This document shows, piece by piece, positions 61,136 to 64,000 of a DNA stretch of 64,000 nucleotides. How positions within the stretch are numbered: the first letter of the stretch is position 1; the number at the start of each line of letters is the position of its first letter. Position numbers and translations under genes: made by a program. The stretch lies in contig JAFRRP010000009.1 of assembly GCA_017428085.1 (NCBI GenBank), positions 23,215 through 87,214 on the forward strand, in the 5' to 3' direction. The notes under the pieces were generated by a model. That model did not search any database. It had not been told where the DNA came from and was given only the letters and a program-made list of their open reading frames with translations. The stretch comes from Clostridia bacterium. Its GTDB lineage: Bacteria > Bacillota > Clostridia > Oscillospirales > Acutalibacteraceae.

Positions 61136-62004
61136 CCATCATCGACGCCCACGCGCACCTGTGGAAAAAGCAGGACGGCGTGGTGAACGGCATGCCCGTG
61201 CGGGGATTGCGGGGCGGCCGCAGCGAGTTCTGCGGCGAGATCCGGCAGATGACGCCGCCCTATATGACCGACGGCGAAAACGTCGCCGAGGTATTCCTTT
61301 CCAACATGGATTACGCCCGGGTGGCCGGCGCGGTGATCACACAGGAGGAGATGGACGGGCGGCAGGACGGCTATCTGCTGACCGTGAAGGAGAAATACCC
61401 GGACCGGTTCAAGATCTGCAGCTTATACAAAGAAAACGAGCCCTTCACGCTGGAAGGGTTCGACGGGGTAAAGCTGTGCGCCTGCCGTCTGCCCACCCAG
61501 GACCTGACCAAACACTTCGCGGTGTTCGAGGCGGCTGCCAAAGCGGGCAAATTCGTGTCGCTGGACCTGTCCGACGGCGACGCGCAGACAGGCTCGCTGC
61601 GGGAGATCGTTCAGCAGCTCCCGGCGCTCCGGGTCGCCATCGGCCATTTCGGCATGGTGACAAGGCCCAACTGGACGGAGCAGATCAAGCTGGCGCGTTA
61701 CCCCAACGTGCGCGTGGAAAGCGGCGGCATCACGTGGCTGTTCAACGGGGAATTCTACCCCTATCCTTCCGCCGTCCGCGCGATCAAAGAGGCCGCGGAG
61801 CTGGCGGGTATGGACAAGCTGATGTGGGGCAGCGACTATCCCCGCACCATGGTGGAGATCACCTATAAAATGAGCTACGATTTCATCGTGAAATCCAACG
61901 AGCTGACGGACGCCGAAAAGGCGCTGCTGCTGGGCGAAAACGCGGCCGCGTTCTACGGCTTTGCCGATCCCGTCACTCCGCCGCTCGTCAAACATATGCT
62001 TTAA
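61132..62004 (+). CDS. Amidohydrolase-2 family protein, probable sugar lactonase
   Basis: This 290-residue TIM barrel starts with IIDAHAHLW (HxH). It ends in KLMWGSDYPRTMVEITYK, the catalytic Asp motif of lactonases such as L-fucono- and L-rhamnono-lactonase. VAIGHFGMV lies between. In an operon with two sugar dehydrogenases, UxaB and UxaA, hydrolysis of a sugar lactone (for example L-galactono-lactone) to the acid is the most economical role. This is inference from family and context. It is the last gene before a heptad block. Confidence 0.78.
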   Translation: MTIIDAHAHLWKKQDGVVNGMPVRGLRGGRSEFCGEIRQMTPPYMTDGENVAEVFLSNMDYARVAGAVITQEEMDGRQDGYLLTVKEKYPDRFKICSLYKENEPFTLEGFDGVKLCACRLPTQDLTKHFAVFEAAAKAGKFVSLDLSDGDAQTGSLREIVQQLPALRVAIGHFGMVTRPNWTEQIKLARYPNVRVESGGITWLFNGEFYPYPSAVRAIKEAAELAGMDKLMWGSDYPRTMVEITYKMSYDFIVKSNELTDAEKALLLGENAAAFYGFADPVTPPLVKHML

Positions 62005-62070
62005 TGCGGAATTCGGAATGCGGAATTATTAAACTCCGAACTCCGCTCTCCGCACTCCGCTCTCCGAACT
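62003..62070. repeat. Inverted heptad block after the sugar-acid operon
   Basis: GCGGAAT TCGGAAT GCGGAAT faces CTCCGAA CTCCGCT CTCCGCA CTCCGCT CTCCGAA around a short AT spacer. The halves can pair into a hairpin and might act as a terminator for the operon, though there is no T run. Confidence 0.72.
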
Positions 62071-62105
62071 AAACCGACAGTCCCTGTTTACAAAGGAGAA
62101 AGATC

Positions 62106-62390
62106 ATGATGTGTCCGTTTTGCGGCGGGCCGATGGAAAAAGGCGCGCTTGACGCGGGAAAAGGCCCGCTGCAGTATATCAACACCAAGCACAACCGCAT
62201 CTTTATGTTCCTGTGCGACCCGATGAAGGGCGAGATCGATCTGGGGGCGCGGTCTTCCGGTATCGGCTCCATCCGTCTTCCCGCGTATAAATGCGGGGCG
62301 TGCCAAAAGATCGTCCTCGATTATTCCGGGCAGGCGGAAAAGGACCCGGCTTTCGGCGAGCTGATCAAACAACTGAAAAAAGAAGAATAA
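62106..62390 (+). CDS. Small zinc-finger protein of the DUF6487/PF20097 type
   Basis: This 94-residue protein has CPFCGGPMEKG at the start and a second Cys pair (YKCGACQKIVLDY) near residue 63, enough for one zinc ribbon split by a ~55-residue insert. Such small proteins are common in Clostridia and have no known role. AGGAG precedes ATG 62106; a second ATG follows at once. The gene may be co-transcribed with the small membrane protein 57 bases downstream. Confidence 0.72.
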   Translation: MMCPFCGGPMEKGALDAGKGPLQYINTKHNRIFMFLCDPMKGEIDLGARSSGIGSIRLPAYKCGACQKIVLDYSGQAEKDPAFGELIKQLKKEE

Positions 62391-62447
62391 CCAATGCTGT
62401 TGTTTTTCCCAAATGATTGATGATTTTGTTTTCGGAGGAAAAGAGAA

Positions 62448-62768
62448 ATGGAATACGGTTTTTCGATCCTGATGTTCTGTCTCGCGGGGGGCATGCTGCT
62501 CTACGCGCTGCTGCTGTATAATGAAAAAAAGCGCCCGGATCTGCTGATCCCGCGGCGCGTGTATACTTCCAGAAAGAACTGGGCGGTCCCCTACGCGCGC
62601 AAGCTGGCGAAGATCGTGGCGCTGTGCGCCGTCTCGCCGCTGCTCACCGGCGTGGTGGGACTGTTCGCCAAGCCGTTGATCGCCGGGATCGTCTTCGTCC
62701 TGACGCTGATCCTCTTCATCTGGCTGGGCATCCGGGTGACGGGCATCAAGGGAGATTATGAAGATTGA
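62448..62768 (+). CDS. Small three-helix membrane protein
   Basis: This 106-residue protein has membrane segments at about 5-23, 53-70 and 74-95. A basic loop lies between the first two (KKRPDLLIPRRVYTSRKNW). No family was recognised. CGGAGGAAAAG precedes ATG 62448. It follows the zinc-finger gene on the same strand. Confidence 0.65.
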   Translation: MEYGFSILMFCLAGGMLLYALLLYNEKKRPDLLIPRRVYTSRKNWAVPYARKLAKIVALCAVSPLLTGVVGLFAKPLIAGIVFVLTLILFIWLGIRVTGIKGDYED

Positions 62769-62802
62769 CGAATCGGGAGTTTCGCGAGCCGAAGGCTTGC
62801 TG

Positions 62803-62934
62803 AACAGTCGTTAGTCGTTAGCGGCCCGCTGTCGCGGGCAGTCGTTGGGAAAGTTGTTTTGTCTCAACTATTCCATGGGATCGCCCGGAGGGCTTCTAAC
62901 GACTAACGACTAACGACTGAGAACTAACGACTGG
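62803..62934. repeat. Inverted TCGTTAG heptad element
   Basis: AGTCGTTAGTCGTTAG (62806-62821) faces CTAACGACTAACGACTAACGACT (62896-62918) and a further CTAACGACT across ~75 bases. That interior holds a GCCCGC-TGTC-GCGGGC hairpin (62824-62839). The whole 130-base unit looks like a hairpin-forming mini-element. The rest of 62769-62984 shows nothing coding. Confidence 0.75.
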
Positions 62935-62984
62935 ATTTTCTGTTGCGACACCATTAAATAAACTCAAAAAAAGAAGGTTTTTGA

Positions 62985-64000
62985 ATGAACGTACTCATCA
63001 TCAACGGTTCCCCCGCGGGGAAATACAGCATCACGCTGCAGACGGCGCTGTTCCTGGAAAAAAGCTTTCCCTCCTGCCGCTTCAGCTATCTGGAGCCGGG
63101 GCGGCGCATCAAAAGCTGCGAAAAGGATTTCGCCCCCTGTCAGGAAGCGCTGGAGGCGGCGGACCTGATCGTGTTCTGCTACCCGGTATACACGTTCCTT
63201 GTCCCGGCACAGCTGCACCGCTTCATCGAGCTGATGAAGGAACGGGGCGTAGACGTCGCCGGCAAGTTCGCCACGCAGATCTCCACCTCCAAGCACTTTT
63301 ACGATACCACGGCGCACCAATTCATTCAGGATAACTGCGCCGATCTGGGCCTGCGGTATATCCGCGGGCTTTCGGCGGATATGGAGGACCTGACGACGGA
63401 GAAAGGCCGTAAAGAGGCGGTGGATTTCTTCCGTTTCGTCCGCTGGAGCATGGCGAACGACGTCACGGAACCGGAACAGACCTTTGTGCCGCGGGAGACG
63501 CAGCCCGCTTCCGTGCCCGACGGGCAGGCGGAGCCCAGGCCCGGCGAGGTCGTGGTGGTGACCGACCTATCCCATGACGACGGGACGCTTCGCGCCATGA
63601 TCGACCGCTTTATCCGCCGTACCGGCAGGGAAGCGCGCACCGTCGATCTGGCGGAGTTCCCCTTCGCGGGCGGGTGCCTGGGGTGCTTCCACTGCGCCGC
63701 CGACGGCAAATGCGTCTACAAGGACGGCTTCGACGACTATCTGCGCGGTAACATCCAGTCCGCGCAGGCCATCGTGTACGCCTATACGATCAAGGATCAC
63801 TCCATGGGGTACCGCTTCAAGCTGTACGACGACCGCCAGTTCTGCAACGGCCACCGCACCGTCACCATGGGAAAACCCGTGGGCTATCTGGTGGACGGCG
63901 ACCTTTCCTGCGAGCCGAACCTGCGGCTGCTGATGGAATCCCGGGCGCAGGTGGGCGGCAATTTCCTGGCAGGGATCGCAACCAATGAGACCGATCCCGA
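62985..64000 (+). CDS. Tandem flavodoxin-fold NAD(P)H oxidoreductase (partial at window end)
   Basis: At least 338 residues are encoded with no stop before the window ends. The first flavodoxin-like domain starts MNVLIINGSPAGKYSITLQ, with the FMN phosphate loop, and has ADLIVFCYPVYTFLVPAQL. A second domain starts near residue 184 (GEVVVVTDLSHDDGTLRAMID) and carries CLGCFHCAADGKCVYKDGFDDYL, a Cys motif typical of clostridial NADPH-FMN reductases. Two such folds in one chain suggest duplication or fusion. The first domain has lost part of its Cys motif. GAAGG precedes ATG 62985. Confidence 0.82.
   Translation, partial: MNVLIINGSPAGKYSITLQTALFLEKSFPSCRFSYLEPGRRIKSCEKDFAPCQEALEAADLIVFCYPVYTFLVPAQLHRFIELMKERGVDVAGKFATQISTSKHFYDTTAHQFIQDNCADLGLRYIRGLSADMEDLTTEKGRKEAVDFFRFVRWSMANDVTEPEQTFVPRETQPASVPDGQAEPRPGEVVVVTDLSHDDGTLRAMIDRFIRRTGREARTVDLAEFPFAGGCLGCFHCAADGKCVYKDGFDDYLRGNIQSAQAIVYAYTIKDHSMGYRFKLYDDRQFCNGHRTVTMGKPVGYLVDGDLSCEPNLRLLMESRAQVGGNFLAGIATNETDP

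Overview
The window looks like a chromosomal segment of a GC-rich Gram-positive anaerobe of the Bacillota (Clostridia, probably an Oscillospirales/Ruminococcaceae-type gut or rumen bacterium). The grounds are inference from gene content: a single-chain PurL of about 1230 residues, YhgE/Pip, DUF2804, BspA-type leucine-rich-repeat surface proteins (one with a dockerin), corrinoid methyltransferase proteins, AGGAGG-type ribosome binding sites and TTGACA-17-TATAAT promoters. No rRNA, tRNA, CRISPR array, transposase or phage gene was seen.

Layout. 1-4780: the purD end, an AT-rich voltage-gated K+ channel gene, and purL, whose start overlaps the channel stop. 4937-6600: an AT-rich island with a zinc-ribbon membrane protein preceded by its own promoter and a ~200-nt rod-shaped RNA ending in a terminator hairpin. 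6896-16400: mostly monocistronic secreted or surface enzymes (metallophosphoesterase, Gfo/Idh/MocA oxidoreductase, phosphodiester glycosidase, GH43-like protein, two lipase-like proteins, DUF2804). 16530-21229: a five-gene corrinoid methyltransferase operon (three URO-D-family proteins, one B12-binding protein, one DUF2284 protein) bounded by a promoter and a terminator. 21246-30258: esterase, MFS carrier and LRR membrane protein; then AIM24-like protein, lipoprotein, GDPD and Lgt-like protein; a small membrane protein whose promoter is flanked by LexA-like boxes; and a VTT-domain protein. 30289-38251: galactokinase, MutS2, a BspA-dockerin protein and a MATE pump. 38383-45408: the complete F-type ATP synthase operon atpI-B-E-F-H-A-G-D-C, with a delta subunit reduced to its C-terminal domain. 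45429-48612: a TetR regulator, a small membrane protein and YhgE, with the probable TetR operator inside the promoter spacer. 48852-56064: an amidohydrolase, an ECF sigma/anti-sigma pair, and an SGNH hydrolase plus heterodimeric ABC exporter operon. 56135-62004: a sugar-acid operon (two MDR dehydrogenases, UxaB-like, UxaA-like, lactonase-like) best read as an L-galactose/L-galactonate to KDG route. 62106-64000: small proteins and a tandem flavodoxin-fold reductase running off the end.

The most striking non-coding feature is a layered repeat system: ~150-bp elements with ~25-bp palindromic inverted ends (REPIN or MITE-like), a second REP-like hairpin, and 7-nt tandem repeats of the TCGTAAG type. 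These sit at gene 3' ends. Five genes take their TAG stop codon from a repeat, and two genes have C-terminal tails encoded by heptads. Two full elements and other repeat pieces lie inside the ATP synthase operon. A separate ~300-bp array of small hairpins spaced by ATGATAT lies between galK and mutS2, and a 163-bp MITE-like element lies in the leader of an LRR gene.
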